The notes: generated from the sequence alone by a model not told the origin. A stretch of DNA of 64,000 nucleotides from Galeopsis tetrahit (GCA_963675135.1 OY776129.1:49674141-49738140), one strand, 5' to 3'. Counted from the stretch's first letter, positions 32,057 through 44,205 are shown. Program-made: numbers and translations.

Positions 32057-35000
32057 CTAATGCAAACCAACTGACCTAAGACATAAACCAAACTTCTCAT
32101 TTGGTAATGCCTTAGTAAATGCATCAGCAGGGTTCTCCTCAGTAGCTATCTTAACCACCTGGACGCTCCCCTTTTCCACAATGTCTCTCACAAAGTACAG
32201 TTTCACATCAATGTGCTTGGTTCGTTCATGATACCCCTGATGCTTTGCGAGATGAATTGCGCTTTGATTATCACAGAAGACAGTCACACTGTTCTGAGAT
32301 AAACCAAATTCCTTAAGAATCCCTTTCAGCCACATGCTTTCCTTAACTGCCTCAGTCAAGGCCACGTACTCCGCTTCAGTAGTAGATAATGCAACTACGG
32401 ATTGATGAATAGACCTCCAAGACACTACCGTACCAAATAGAGTGAACACATATCCTGTTAAGGACTTTCGAGTGTCAACATTGGCTGCGTAATCTGCATC
32501 CACGTATCCCACAAGTGCATCCCCCTCACTTGGCATCTTCTGAAATTTCAGACCCTTCTGTGCTGATCCCAGAACATATCTCATAACCCACTTAACCGTT
32601 TCCCAATGGATTAAGCCTGGATCACTCATATATCTGCTGATCACACTCATAGCATGAGTCAAGTCTGGTCTACAACACACCATAGCATACATCAAACTCC
32701 CTACAACACTGGCATAAGGTATCTTGCTCATCTGAGTTCGCTCTTGGCTGTTCCTGGGACTCATCTGATTGGACAAACGATGATGTTGGCCAATAGGAGT
32801 AGATACAGTCTTTGCCTTATGCATTCTGAACCTCTCTAACACCTTCTGAAGATAAGTAGGTTGACTCAGCAGAATAGACCCATCTAGTCTACTGATCTCC
32901 ATCCCAAGAATCACTTTGGCTTCACCAAGATCTTTCATCTCAAACTCCTGTTTGAGGATCTCCTTAACTTGATTAACACTGTCAATAGACTCGCCTGCTA
33001 TCAACATGTCATCAACATACAACAGAAGATAGGTAACACCAGTCCCAACCCGTCTGAAATAGACACAGCTGTCGTACAAGCTCCTTGTAAAACCAGCTGA
33101 GCAAATGTACTCATCAAATCTCAAGTACCATTATCTAGGGCTTTGTTTGAGGCCATAGAGGGACTTCTTCAATAGACAGGCCTTGTCTTCCCCTTCTTCT
33201 ATGTCCAACCCTTCTGGTAACTTCATGTAGATCCTCTCGTCTAGAGATCCATGTAAGAAAGCTGTGGTCACATCCATCTGATGTAGCTCCAATTCATATT
33301 GTGCAACCATAGCTAACAAGATTCTGATGCTACAATGCTTCACAACAGATGAGAAGATTTCATTGAAATTGATACCTTCTTTCTGTGTAAATCCCTTAGC
33401 TACAAGCCTCGCCTTGTATCTAAGCTTGCCACCCCTCTGAGCCTCCACCTTCTTTTTATAGATCCACTTGCACCCAACCAACTTCTTGTTCTTGGGCCTC
33501 TGAACAATCTCCCATGTCTGGTTCTTGTTCAGAGAAAGCAGCTCCTCCTCCATAGCAACTATCCACTTCTCCTTGTCGTGGCAGCTGATGGCTTCTGAAT
33601 AAGACTTCGGCTCCAGAGACTCCACCTCAAGAGCTGCACATAATGCAAATGAGACTATGTCAGCTTGTCCATACCTCTGAGGTGGGTGGACTTCTCGTCT
33701 GGTTCTGTCCCGTGCCAGCTGATAATGTTGAAGATCATTCTCATTTTGAGGATCGCCCTCCTCATCTGGATCAATATGTTCTTCAACTGGTCTTTTGGAG
33801 TCAACTTGCTCCACCTCGACTTGTGTCTCGTCTGGTTGGTTATCAGCTGCACTAGTACTCGTACTAGTCTGTTCTGATAGAGGCATCCGACTCTCATCAA
33901 ATGTAACATCTCTACTGATTATGCACTTTTGCATCCCAGCTTCGAGGCACCATAACCTGTATCCTTTCACGCCAGAAGGATACCCAACAAACACGCATCG
34001 CAATGCTCGAGGCTCAAGCTTATCTTGCTTGACATGAGCATAAGCTGCACATCCAAAAACCTTCAAATAACTGTACTCAGTTGCATGGCCAGACCACAAC
34101 TCCTCTGGGGTTTTGTATTGCACAGCCGAGGAAGGACTCCTGTTTATCAAATAGGCTGCAGTAGACACAACCTCTCCCCAAAACACCTTCGGCAGACAAG
34201 AACTGTTCAACATACACCTGACTCTCTCAAGTAGTGTCTGGTTCATCCTCTCAGCTACTCCGTTTTGCTGAGGGGTCCCTGGCACAGTCCTATGCCGTAC
34301 TATTCCTTTCGATTTGCAGAACACATTGAACTCGTCTCATAGGTACTCTAGACCATTATCAGTTCTCAAATGTTTGAGAGTCTTGCCTGTGACATTTTCA
34401 CATTCAATGAGCCATTCCTTGAATTTCTCAAATGCTTCTGATTTCGACTTGAGAATAGATACCCACACCTTTCTTGAGTAGTCGTCTATGATAGACAAGA
34501 AGTATTTACCACCAGACCTCGTCTGATTCCTCGCTGGCCCCCATAGATCAGAATGGACATAGTCCATGATCCCATTGGTAGAGTGGACACCCTTACCAAA
34601 CTTAAGTCTCTTGGACTTACCAAGAATACAAGACTCACACAAGTCGAGTTGAGTGATCTTGTCTTTGCCAAGCAGACCTTGTTTAGACAACTCCACTAGG
34701 CCCTTCTCGCCTACGTGAGCTAGTCTTTTGTGCCACAACATCGAGTTGTCTTGCACCTCCGCTACATCTGATCTACCAACTACTGTTTCTCCCTTAAGAA
34801 AGTAGAGATCACTTCTTCTCTCACCTTTCAGGACAGTCAGCTCCCCTTTTGACACACTGATCTCTCCATCAGCAGACTGGAATTTATAGCCCATAGAATC
34901 CAGCATCCCAAGTGAGATCAAATTCCTCTTGAGTTCAGGTACGTACCTAACACTCTTGAGTATTCTTACTACCCCATCGAACATCTTCAGGTGAACACTA

Positions 35001-35185
35001 CCTTCTCCAACAACTTTGCAAGTGTGATCATTCCCAAGCAGAACAGAACCGCCCTTCTGTTGCTTGAAGTCATGAAACCAATCTCGTCTTGGAGTCATAT
35101 GGAAAGAACACCCTGAATCAAGGATCCATGATTGCTGTTCTGTAGAAGGTGTGATGGTTAGTGCTTGATCAGACTCGTAACCTTC
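32057..35185 (-). pseudogene. Ty1-copia pol: protease, integrase, reverse transcriptase, RNase H; interrupted
   Basis: One minus-strand frame, shared with gag, carries all domains but is cut by stops at 35186-35188 (end of gag), 34337-34339 (in integrase) and 33131-33133 (in RT). Protease is marked by ILDSGCSFHM. The pre-integrase zinc region shows LWHKRLAHVGEKGL and LCESCILGK. Integrase has HSDLWGP, RTDNG and TPQQNGVAER. RT has LHQMDVTTAFLHG and YVDDMLIAG. RNase H has VGYVDADYA, TTEAEYVAL and CDNQSAIHL. Lengths and spacing are normal and no frameshift is present. The first stop, between gag and protease, could be natural or a lesion; the other two interrupt conserved domains. Confidence 0.95.
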
Positions 35186-36034
35186 TTACTCCTTCTCAAC
35201 TTGAGTCTGATTAGCTTGATTCTTGTCATTAGAGGTATTGGCACCAGATTTCCTCAAGAACTGCTTGTATTTATGACAAGCATTCTTATAGAGCCCAGGC
35301 TTGTTGCAATGGTAGCACACTGCATCACCTTGAGTGGACACAGCTGATTTTCCCTTATCAGCTCCTTTGGGTTGACTAGACCCCTTCTTGGCACCAGATC
35401 GCTTCTGGCCACCTCTGATTGCCAATCCTTCTCCGCTACTGACCTTATCTGCTTGAGACGTCTTGTTGTGCAGCAGCTTGGACTTGACAGCCAGCATTAC
35501 ATCCTCCAATGTAATACTTTCCTTCCTACCATACAAGATGGTATCCTTTAAGATTTCAAAGGGCTTAGGGAGAGCACTCAATAGAATCAGAGCCTTATCC
35601 TCTTCCTCTAACTTGACATCTAAATTCTCTAGATCATCAAGAATTCTATTGAACTCATCAAGCTGATCCGGAATGGGCTTGTCATCCACCATTCTGAAGG
35701 CATACAACTTCTGTTTCGAATAGAGACGGTTAGCTAAGGTTTTAACCATGTAAAGTTTACCTAGCTTGTCCCAGACCTCTTTCGCGGTTTTCTCTTTAGC
35801 CACCTCTCTCAGAACCTTATCACCAAGGCAGAGTAGAATAGTGCTTCGAGCTTTCCTGAGCATCTTGCTCCTTTCAGCAGCAACGGAGGCAGATTCCTCA
35901 GCTGGGGCTGTAGACTCTTCGAGCACGTCGAACAAGCCTTGCTGTTCTAGGAGAGCCTGCATCTTGACTCTCCACAGCCCAAAGTCACCCGTGCCTGAGA
36001 ACTTCTCAATATTATATTTGGTTGAATTCTCCAT
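35186..36034 (-). CDS. Ty1-copia gag polyprotein
   Basis: This 282-residue gag has the plant copia layout. The N-terminal part contains YNIEKFSGTGDFGLWRVKM (DUF4219-type start), the middle UBN2-type region includes AKEVWDKLGKLYM and LLSALPKPFE, and a basic linker leads to a zinc knuckle. The knuckle reads CYHCNKPGLYKNAC, in which the usual histidine is leucine. Gag forms the virus-like particle and binds element RNA. The start ATG at 36034 lies 76 bases inside the 5' LTR edge, after the primer-binding site. Confidence 0.93.
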   Translation of the reverse strand: MENSTKYNIEKFSGTGDFGLWRVKMQALLEQQGLFDVLEESTAPAEESASVAAERSKMLRKARSTILLCLGDKVLREVAKEKTAKEVWDKLGKLYMVKTLANRLYSKQKLYAFRMVDDKPIPDQLDEFNRILDDLENLDVKLEEEDKALILLSALPKPFEILKDTILYGRKESITLEDVMLAVKSKLLHNKTSQADKVSSGEGLAIRGGQKRSGAKKGSSQPKGADKGKSAVSTQGDAVCYHCNKPGLYKNACHKYKQFLRKSGANTSNDKNQANQTQVEKE

Positions 36035-36091
36035 CTTCGAACTGGCAGTTGATTAATGGCTGACAATAGATTCCTCTCGATTCCTCTCGTT

Positions 36092-36108
36092 CCCACAGAC
36101 GGCGCCAA
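36092..36108 (-). promoter_or_regulatory. Primer-binding site of the Ty1-copia element
   Basis: Directly next to the 5' LTR the minus strand reads TTGGCGCCGTCTGTGGG. The TGGCGCC start resembles primer sites complementary to tRNA-Asp type 3' ends. The exact tRNA is inferred only. Confidence 0.6.
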
Positions 36109-36109
36109 T

Positions 36110-36909
36110 TGTTACGATTGTCAATGATAATTCACTTTGACTAGACGTCTCCAATCACAAGCAAAATAATCGGCCAATATTCAATCCAACGAAAGCATGG
36201 CAATTCACAAATATAAACGAAAACGAAAAACAGAGCACAAGAAGATTTAAGTGGTTCGATCAATGTGATCTACATCCACTGGACACACGACTTCAATTTG
36301 ATTAGTATAAGAGATGTTTACAAACACTCATCACTCGGAAAGGGATTATATCCTCACTTCGCTCGTGAACTCTCAACTCTCAAAACGAATGCTCGTACGC
36401 GTCAAAGATTACAAATACAAGCAATGGGGTATTTATAGGTTGCCAATGGTGATTGCAGCGTGCTCTGAACGCGTGTAGATTGCCACGTGGATTCTGTTAC
36501 AACCATGTAACAAACTCACACCTTCAGCGTGACTCAATTTGAAATGACCTCCCTGCCCTTCACTTGTCTTCGCAAACAAGACGACTCAACACTTAGCCAA
36601 AAATTAACCCTGCTAACAGAACTCGACTGATCTGGTCCAACCTGTCTGGTCTTCCCAACTTGTCTACTTCTTCGCAACACCCATCTCATCCGATTGGACT
36701 CCTCCAACTCATCTGATCTGGTCTGAGCTAACTTATCTGACTCCACCAGCTAATACGCCCAACAGCTGAGTCCTTCCGAAGACTTCTATCAACTAAGTAC
36801 CTCGACTGATCTGCCCAACAGACGAGTACAGTAGTAGACTAGAATCTACCTGATCTTTACCAGACAAGTCGAACTCGTCTAGTTTAGGAGATTTGAGATA
36901 AACCTCACA
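36110..36909 (-). repeat. 5' LTR (promoter LTR) of the Ty1-copia element
   Basis: This 800-bp LTR is identical to the other copy over its first 551 bases and differs at 8 sites after that. Transcription would run leftward from the TATA-like box at 36427-36438. Confidence 0.96.
36427..36490 (-). promoter_or_regulatory. LTR core promoter: TATA box with upstream G-box
   Basis: On the minus strand CTATAAATACCC (36427-36438) is a good plant TATA box. About 46 bp upstream lies CCACGTGG (36483-36490), a palindromic G-box of the kind bound by plant bZIP and bHLH factors and common in ABA- or light-responsive promoters. The same pair is present in the other LTR (31451-31462 and 31507-31514). Confidence 0.6.
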
Positions 36910-36980
36910 GTCTTATGTACGTAAAACCGTGTTATCATATATATTTAATTGGTTTACAAATTATCACTTATAGTAAAATA

Positions 36981-37231
36981 CTCCCCCCATCCACTAAATA
37001 TAGTCTCATTGGGGCGAGACATAAGTTTTAAGTAAAATGTAGATAAAATAGATAAAGTAAGGGTATTGTACGGTCCATTGTGAATAAAGTGATTGTTTGT
37101 GAATAAAGTTGATGACAATTTGAGTAATTAAGTGTGGTTGAAGGGTGATTGTTTCCATAAAGTGTATGAGACTACATTTGGTGGACGAAAAATATAAGTC
37201 AAATGAGACTGCATTTCATAAATAGAGGGAG
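36981..37231. mobile_element. Stowaway MITE with TA target duplication
   Basis: It is flanked by TA (36979-36980 and 37232-37233). The left end CTCCCCCCATCCACTAAATA and TAGTCTCAT match the inverse of the right end (ATGAGACTGCATTTCATAAA then TAGAGGGAG). It is about 250 bp with no coding capacity, a Tc1/mariner-derived MITE. Confidence 0.9.
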
Positions 37232-37416
37232 TAATAAATATTTTTTATTGAACCAATCGAGTCCCTTTTTGCGAAAAGAAAAGCTACACCGCATGAAAAA
37301 GCTAGACGATGGTTTTTTTTTTTGGAAACAACCAAATTTTATTCACGGGTATCAGGAATACCCCAAGAGAAATGTCAAAGAGTTACATAATAAAAGAAAA
37401 ATTGAGATGACACAAT

Positions 37417-40400
37417 CTAGCTCAAACACAAAATAGGTTCTCTAGTCCACTCCTCAAAAGAGTTCCAAGTATTTATCAGCTTATGAGCCTTGAACCATCT
37501 GAATGTAGTAAGTTTAATATCCTCCGTAATTTTGTCGTCACTAACCTGCACCCCTTTGAAGTTTAGATTGTTTCTCTTGAGCCAAATGCTCCAAATTGTT
37601 CCATGCCAAATGCTTTCCCACATCCGCTCCTTGATTTTACCCATCATATCTTTGTGCGTCTTGAGATGGGCCAATCTTGAATGAGCAATTTGGGTAGATT
37701 TGCCAAACCAATCATAAATTCTCCCCCACACTCGTGAAGAAAAGGGGCAGGTGAAGAAAAGATGACCAGTGCCTTCCGGATCAGTACCACACAGCTTGCA
37801 AGTGAGAGGGAGGTGTTCATTGTACGCCCCTCTTTTCCTGTGATTAACTAGTGTAGGTACCTTGTCTTGGAGAAGTCTCCACGAGAAAGCCGTAATTTTG
37901 CGGGGTACGCCCTTCGTCCAGATGTGCCTGAGGTCTTCCAAATCCGGATTGACCTGTGTGTTTACCTCCTGCAAAAGCTTGTATGCTGATCTAACTGAGT
38001 ATTTTCCATCATTTTCGTCGCTCCAAACCCAATAATCCTCCTTCGGTGAATGCTTGATGTACCTGTCAATAAGATTACAGGTATTGCTAACAATAGAAAC
38101 TTCCCTGTCCAGGGGGTTTCTAGTCCAATTCCATTCGAGACTCTTACGACCATTAGACCATTTGACTCTATTAGACACCACACACTGTTTCTCAACTTCT
38201 AATCTAGGAAATAACTTCTCCAAACTCTCTCCCCCAACCCACCTATCCGTCCAAAATTTAGTAGACCTACCATTACACACAGAAATATTATTATTGAACC
38301 AGTCACACGCCCCCACATGTTTAATAATGTTAGCCCACCATTTAGACCAACTTTTATGACATTTACCAGTGTTCTTAAAAAACTCAACACACTCACTAAA
38401 AGACCCACATTTAAACATAAGAATCTCACTCCAAAGATGCTCCCCTTCCCTAAGACACCTCCACCCCCATTTCCCTACCAGGGTTAGATTGAATAGATGA
38501 ATATTCTTAACATCCAACCCTCCCTTATTTTTTTCTCTGCAAGTAATGTCCCAACTTATCCACGGTATTCTCTTCTCCTTTGGGTTGCCATTGCCCCATA
38601 AGAATCTTCTTTGAAGGGTTTGGATGGATTTTAAGGTTTTGGCTGGGACTCGGTTGATGGATAAGGAGTAAGTAGGTATGTGAGATAGAACAGAGTTAAT
38701 GTGGATAAGCTTACCTCCGAACGAGAGAGATTTGTCGTTCCACCGATCTAGACGTTTCTCCACTTTGTCTTTGATGTCTTCCCAGTTCCGAGAATTTCTC
38801 TTTCTGTCGTCGATCGATAGTCCCAAGTATTTGAGTGGCAACGCCGCGGTTTTACAGTTGAGAAATCTTGCCCATTTGTTCAGATCCGGCTCTCGGATGT
38901 TGATGCCAAATAACGTACTCTTGTTGAAGTTGATCTTAAGTCCGGACCAAACCTCAAACATTCTGAGAATACTTTTCAACGTCAACAAATTTTTGCTGCT
39001 AGCCTCCACAAAGAACAGGGTGTCATCAGCAAAGTGAAGATGAGAGACCTTTATGTTGTTTTTCCCTACGATCGCAGGGATGAAAGTACCGCTCTCGATG
39101 GCTTTGTTCATCATGAGACTGAGACACTCCCCTACTATAGTGAATAAGAAGGGCGAAAGTGGATCACCCTGTCTGATGCCTCTCTCCATTCTGAACTCCT
39201 TAGCAGGGCTCCCGTTGACTAAAATGGAGACAGTAGCTGATTAAATTCTTTGACCCATTTGCACCAAGTGGAATTGAAACCCATAAGACATAGCATATCC
39301 AGCACAAACTCGTGATCCACTGAATCATAGGCTTTCTCGAAATCCAGTTTGAACAAAAAAATCCTCTTTTTATCTCGAACCACCTCTTCAACAATTTCGT
39401 TGGCAATGACCACTCCATCCAGGATGTTTCTCTTTCCAATGAACACAGATTGTTAGTAGAAATGACCTTCTCAAGAACTTTTGATAATTTAGACGCCATA
39501 ATTTTTGAGATGATCTTGTATAGACATCCTACAAGGGATATGGGTCTGAATTCTTTGATGGATACCGGATTGCGGACTTTGGGTATGAGAGTAACGAAGG
39601 TGGCGTCAATCCCTTTTGCCAGTTTGCCATTAGCGTGGAATTCAGAGATTGCACGTCAGAAATCCTCCTCCATAGTGTCCCAAAATGTTTTAATGAATCT
39701 GAAGTTGAATTTGTCAGGCCCTGGACTCTTATTACTCCCACAACCCCAAACGGTTCTCTTGACCTCCTCCTCGGAAAATTCGCCACATAACACCGAATTA
39801 GCAATGGTGTCAATTTTGAGACTACTGATCTCATCCACTCGAGGTCGCGCGTACAATTGTTTCATTAAGGTATCCTTAAAGAACTTGAACACCCCGTCTT
39901 TGACATCCTGCGCTGCGCTCCTTCTACCTACTCTCCGTCAATATAAAGACCTTTTATCTCACTGATTCTTTGGTTCTTGTTTACGATGGAGTGGAAGAAA
40001 CTCGAATTGGCATCACCTTCAAGGAGCCATATAACTCTTGACCTTTGGAAAGCCGTTCTGCTCCTTTTTGTTTTAAGAGAATCCAAATCTGCGAGAGTAC
40101 TTAGCCTTAAGGAAACATCTGAGTTACTCCAACCTTGGGTCTCTAGTTTCTCGTCTAACACCTGCAACAAATTCTCAGAGTCTTTGATGCATTTTTCAAT
40201 GTCAGAACTGCCTTTCAGCTTCCAATTCCGAATAACCAATTTGAGTGCCTTTAGCTTTTCCTTGATCACGAACGATCCCCAGCTACTAATCGAGTTACCT
40301 TTCCAAGAACTTTCCACCAGATTTTTAAAACCAAGTTCGTCAAGCCACTAGTCAATAATCCTGAACGATTTGGGTCCCCAATCGATCACCTCGGTCATGC

Positions 40401-41054
40401 TAAGAGAAATCGGGGCGTGGTCCGAAAATAGTCTATGAAGTCCGACCTGTTTCGAGTGTGGCCATTGGAGCACCCATCTCTCTAATACTAGGAATCTGTC
40501 AATTCTATTGCAACACGTCCCATTGTCCCTATACCAGGTAAATTTCATTCTATGGAGAGGAAGGTCCACCGACCTTGAATCGTTCACGAAAGCCTTGAAA
40601 AATTTATCAGTTCTCTGGGGAACGTCCGGCCCCGAGCCTCTTCTTTCTGAATGGTGAAGGATTGAGTTGAAATCTCTGCAGAAACACCACTTGGCTTCTC
40701 GATCGTCCCTTACTTCGATTTTCTCTGGACCCCACAGACCTATCACCGCTAAAGCACCGTCTTCATCCCACCCATCCGATTTAATAAACACAAAATTTTC
40801 CATATGGTCAAGACGCCTCCCGAATTTCCATTAGCTCCTTTGAAATACCAATCAAAGTTCTTATCGGGCCAAATCTCTTCACAACTTTTGATTCCGATAA
40901 TTTCCAGTTTAGTTTCTTGGATACAGACCATATCCGCTCCTTCTTTCCCCACAAGCTCCCTGACACAATTCTTGCTCTTTTTGTTGCCTAAACCCCTCAC
41001 ATTAATGCTGATGATCTTCATAAAAATAGAGGCACCTTTCCAAACTCGTGACAC
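37417..41054 (-). pseudogene. LINE-2 ORF2: endonuclease, reverse transcriptase, zf-RVT; frameshifted
   Basis: The endonuclease starts at 41054-40749 (MKIISINVRGLGNKKSKNCV, IQETKLE) and continues in another frame at 40803-40348 (DFNSIL, SDHAPISL). The RT begins at 40317-39928 (WLLEGDANSSFFH) and goes on through 39892-39440 (SPGPDKFNFRFIK, EFRPISLVGCLYK), 39446-39219 (LFKLDFEKAYDSVDHEFVL) and 39189-37417 (RGIRQGDPLSPFLF, HFADDTLFF, then zinc-binding VPRKITAFSWRLL with CKLCGTDPEGTGHLFFTC). Frameshifts lie near 40.80, 39.91, 39.44 and 39.23 kb, and stops at 40348-40350 and 39656-39658. It ends without an RNase H domain. It is non-functional. Confidence 0.94.
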
Positions 41055-41780
41055 ACCGTAAGCTAAGATAGTGAGGCGAAAACCTCTCTATCTCTCCTTT
41101 CAAAATCCAACAGTTGTTTTGTCAGAATATCCTTGTCTTTGACCTTAGAGAAACCAAGATGCATGCACACCTCGTTGATGCAATGGTTGTTGGATTGATG
41201 CAATGGTTGTCAGAATATCCTTGTCTTTGACCTTGACTTTTACGGGTTGTCCGCTTCTCCCCTGGACATGATGCAATGGTTGTTGGATTGATTAACTTAA
41301 GTTTTTTTTTAGCGAATTTCCCTTTCTTCCTTCTGGGTTGATTACTTGCTGATTCAATCTCTTTTCCCCCATAATCCATTTGCCTAATGAACTCTGGCCA
41401 TTGAGAATGTGGGCCGTTGGTGTTGGTTCGGTGGATTAGTCATTGATTAGTCTTCTTAGCCCTCTTGTTATTCTTTTCCCAAGCTTGCTCAATAAGTGGG
41501 CCAAGCCTAAAAGGATCAGACAATTAGAAGCTTTATCAGGAGATTGGGGTTTGTTCTTTGATGGGCCTGAATTAGATGAGTCAACAATTTTAATAGGAGA
41601 GATAAGAGGGGAAGTAATAATCGAAATCTGCTTGTGGGCCCTATTCTCGGGGAGTGTGAAGACTTCACATATGGTGTGACCCTTTGTCTTTACTGCGCTG
41701 CCCATATCATCAGGAACCGAGGCACAAAACTCGTGAGTCGTGCCAACCATTGAATCTTGAAGATTTGCAATCATTTCGGT

Positions 41781-43454
41781 TCAAGTTGTGGGTCCCATAG
41801 TAACCGCCTGGGCCCATCTGACTTCGCCATCATCGCTTATTAACACCTGCGACCTTTCATCATCGGCGGTGGGATTTGCAGACTCCCATCTGGGATCGCC
41901 TTCGCCGTCGACCAAGAACGGTGCATCGGGATTTTCAGACTCCCTTATGGGGTCGCCTTCACCGTCTACCAGGATCGGTGCATCACATTTCTCCAAAAAG
42001 TCATCTACCATCACCGACGACCCTCCATCTCCAACGGGGAATTCCGCTTGGGCCCGTCTGCTTTCGCCATCGTCGGTTTCCAAGGTCGGCGCTCCTCCAA
42101 CGGCGACGGGGAGTGCAGAGTCCCATCTGTATTTGTTCTTGCCTTCAGCCCAATACAAAGACCCTCTATCGGCGTCGTAAATCAACCGGTCCTCTCCCTC
42201 GCCGATTACCAGGTCCGGCGACCCTCCTTCACCATCGGGTATTTCAATTAATATCGGAGGATAAGCTGAAGACCGTCGATCCCACCTCTAAGTCGGAATC
42301 CGAGGAGCCACACCTGGTACACACCTCATTTTGATTGGCCTCTGCTACACATTCTGAAACCCAGATGTCGAAGATAGCATCTAAAATTTTGAGTCTGACA
42401 GAGTCATTAATCAAAGTCCAGCGATTGGTGGAGATTCTCAAGCGGCCTACAGATAGGTCAGATTTCCTTAAAGTTCTGTCGTCTATCTCTTCTACTCTGC
42501 CAAAGGACTCTCCAATACTTTGAATGTTTCCTTGTTCCAGACGTGAAACGGGATACCAAACACAGAGAGCCTTGTTTTCCTGATTTTAACAACATCGGTT
42601 GGAGTCCATTTTCTGATAGATGAGAACCTCTTACTGGCCCAATCCGTCTCCCCAATGAGGATATTGGACTCCTTAGGAGAAGCTGAGGGGGAAATCATGA
42701 CTTTGAGGCCGCCTAGTGGAACTACAGAGATAGCACCAAACTTATCGTCTGAAAGTTCGTCGATGACATCCATCAGAATCCCTTCAATGAGAACCTCTCC
42801 CACTAAGCACGATTCCTCCCATTTCAAATTGTCCTCCCTGCTAATTCCATCCACAGAAATAACCTGGTCTAATTAAACTTACTGGTGCGTTCATTAGTTA
42901 CTCCTGCAAAGCTCCTCTCGTCTCTTATGCTCCCCTTAGGCAGAGCGTAACTTGTAGGTTGGGCTCTTGTCTTTCTTGGAATTACGATCCACATTTTATT
43001 AATGGCAACCGCAATGTTATGGAGGTTTGAATGGCTAACGAACCTCACGAAGGCGTACCTTCTTCCAAACCTAGTTCTCTTATGTGGAATGAAAATGTTG
43101 TGATGCGGCCGAATTGACGTAGCCACTCAAAAGGATCTCTTTCTCTCCAATCATCCAGTAAGTTTGACACAAAAACTTTGAAAGAATTCTTGGATCGATT
43201 ATTTCGGATAACCTCTCTCGACGGGGTAACGTTCCTCTGTGAAGGAAGTGTCGTTTCATGGTCGACGAAGGTGTTGTTGGGAGGTTTGGGTTTAACAATG
43301 GGTGGGGTGGAGTGGGGTTTAAAGGGGTGGCGTTGAGGCTATGGGTAAGGATTTCTGGGGGCAGGGTTATGGTGAAAGTAAGGCTGGGGTAAACAGAGTT
43401 TTTGGTAGCATGTTGAGGAAGGATAGGGCAGGGGTGGGCTGTTTTGGGATACAT
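41781..43454 (-). pseudogene. LINE-2 ORF1 with N-terminal RRM, frameshifted
   Basis: Pieces of the ORF1 protein appear in several frames. An N-terminal part ends in a RNA-recognition motif (about 43210-42920, with TRFGRRYAFVRFVSHSNLHN as the RNP1-like strand). A middle domain follows at 42854-42492 (LKWEESCLVGEVLI, VVKIRKTRLSVFGIPFHVWN), typical of plant LINE ORF1 proteins with an RRM start. The acidic C-terminal part is at 42185-41781. Stops and shifts between these pieces show the gene is dead. Confidence 0.78.
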
Positions 43455-43545
43455 AAGCTGGGAAGGATGATTTCGATGGTACTGGTTTCCGGTAGGTTGA
43501 AGAGAATACCTCTCTCTCTCTCACACTCTAGCTAGACGATGGTTT

Positions 43546-44120
43546 AATATGAGGAAGTGTGGATAGAAGAAATATCAAATTGTTGTAATCGATATTTGAT
43601 CAACAATGAAAGGCGCAAACCTATCATTCTGAAATAAAATCCTTTATTTTTTCTATAAAAAAATGTATTACGAGTTTGTATAATTTACCTTTGTGTTGAA
43701 ATTATTTATGTTTTCTTTTACTAATACCATAATATCTAAAACGCATTACATTAACATAAAATGTAAAATTGAAATACTGCTTAAAAGATTGTAAAATTGG
43801 GGTACAATGCAATATTATAAAGCATCACACCACATGCAATACAAGAAGTAAATTAAAAGATTTCAACTGAAAAGAAGTAAATTAAGTTATAATTTTCCAA
43901 CAATGAGCAGCCCTAACTAACAACCTAGCTACCTATCTCATAAATAACCATAACAATATGGAAAAGTAGACTAAAAATGGGAACCATGCATATATAATAA
44001 TAAAAAAGATATATATACTGCCAAGAATTAATATTAATGTGTGTTTGGTGCATTTCGATTCTCCTTCAAGGCATCAACTTGCTTATCACAATATATATTT
44101 TAGCAAGTGGGACCCCATAA
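43546..44120. other. Upstream region of the XTH gene
   Basis: AT-rich sequence with no gene. It contains the likely promoter of the XTH gene, with the TATA box listed separately. No known wall-related binding site stands out by eye. Confidence 0.55.
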
Positions 44121-44126
44121 TCTTGC

Positions 44127-44140
44127 TATTTATATATACC
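44127..44140 (+). promoter_or_regulatory. TATA box of the XTH gene
   Basis: CTATTTATATATACC lies about 70 bases upstream of the start codon, placing transcription start near 44165 and giving a 5' leader of about 40 bases. Confidence 0.65.
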
Positions 44141-44205
44141 ATTGTAGCTCACATTTCAATACACAATTCAATAATTAGAGGTAGCAAATTAAACATTCAC
44201 TACTC

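Larger units (their letters stand above)
31134..36909 (-). mobile_element. Complete Ty1-copia retrotransposon with 5-bp target duplication
   Basis: Two 800-bp LTRs (31134-31933 and 36110-36909) begin TGTTACGATT and end AACCTCACA, and are flanked by the perfect 5-bp repeat GTCTT (31129-31133 and 36910-36914). Coding order on the minus strand is gag, protease, integrase, RT, RNase H, which is the copia order. The LTRs differ at 8 positions (about 1%), so the insertion is young. Three in-frame stops disrupt pol, so it is non-autonomous now. Confidence 0.97.
37313..43529 (-). mobile_element. Full-length LINE of a second lineage, decayed, with target duplication
   Basis: It is bounded by AGCTAGACGATGG at 37300-37312 and 43530-43542, possibly extended by TTT shared with the tail. 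The 3' poly-A is the T-run at 37313-37323. On the minus strand it has an RRM-type ORF1, an endonuclease, a reverse transcriptase and a zinc-binding domain, but no RNase H domain. It carries several frameshifts and stops, so it is older than the LINE at 21-27 kb. Confidence 0.94.
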
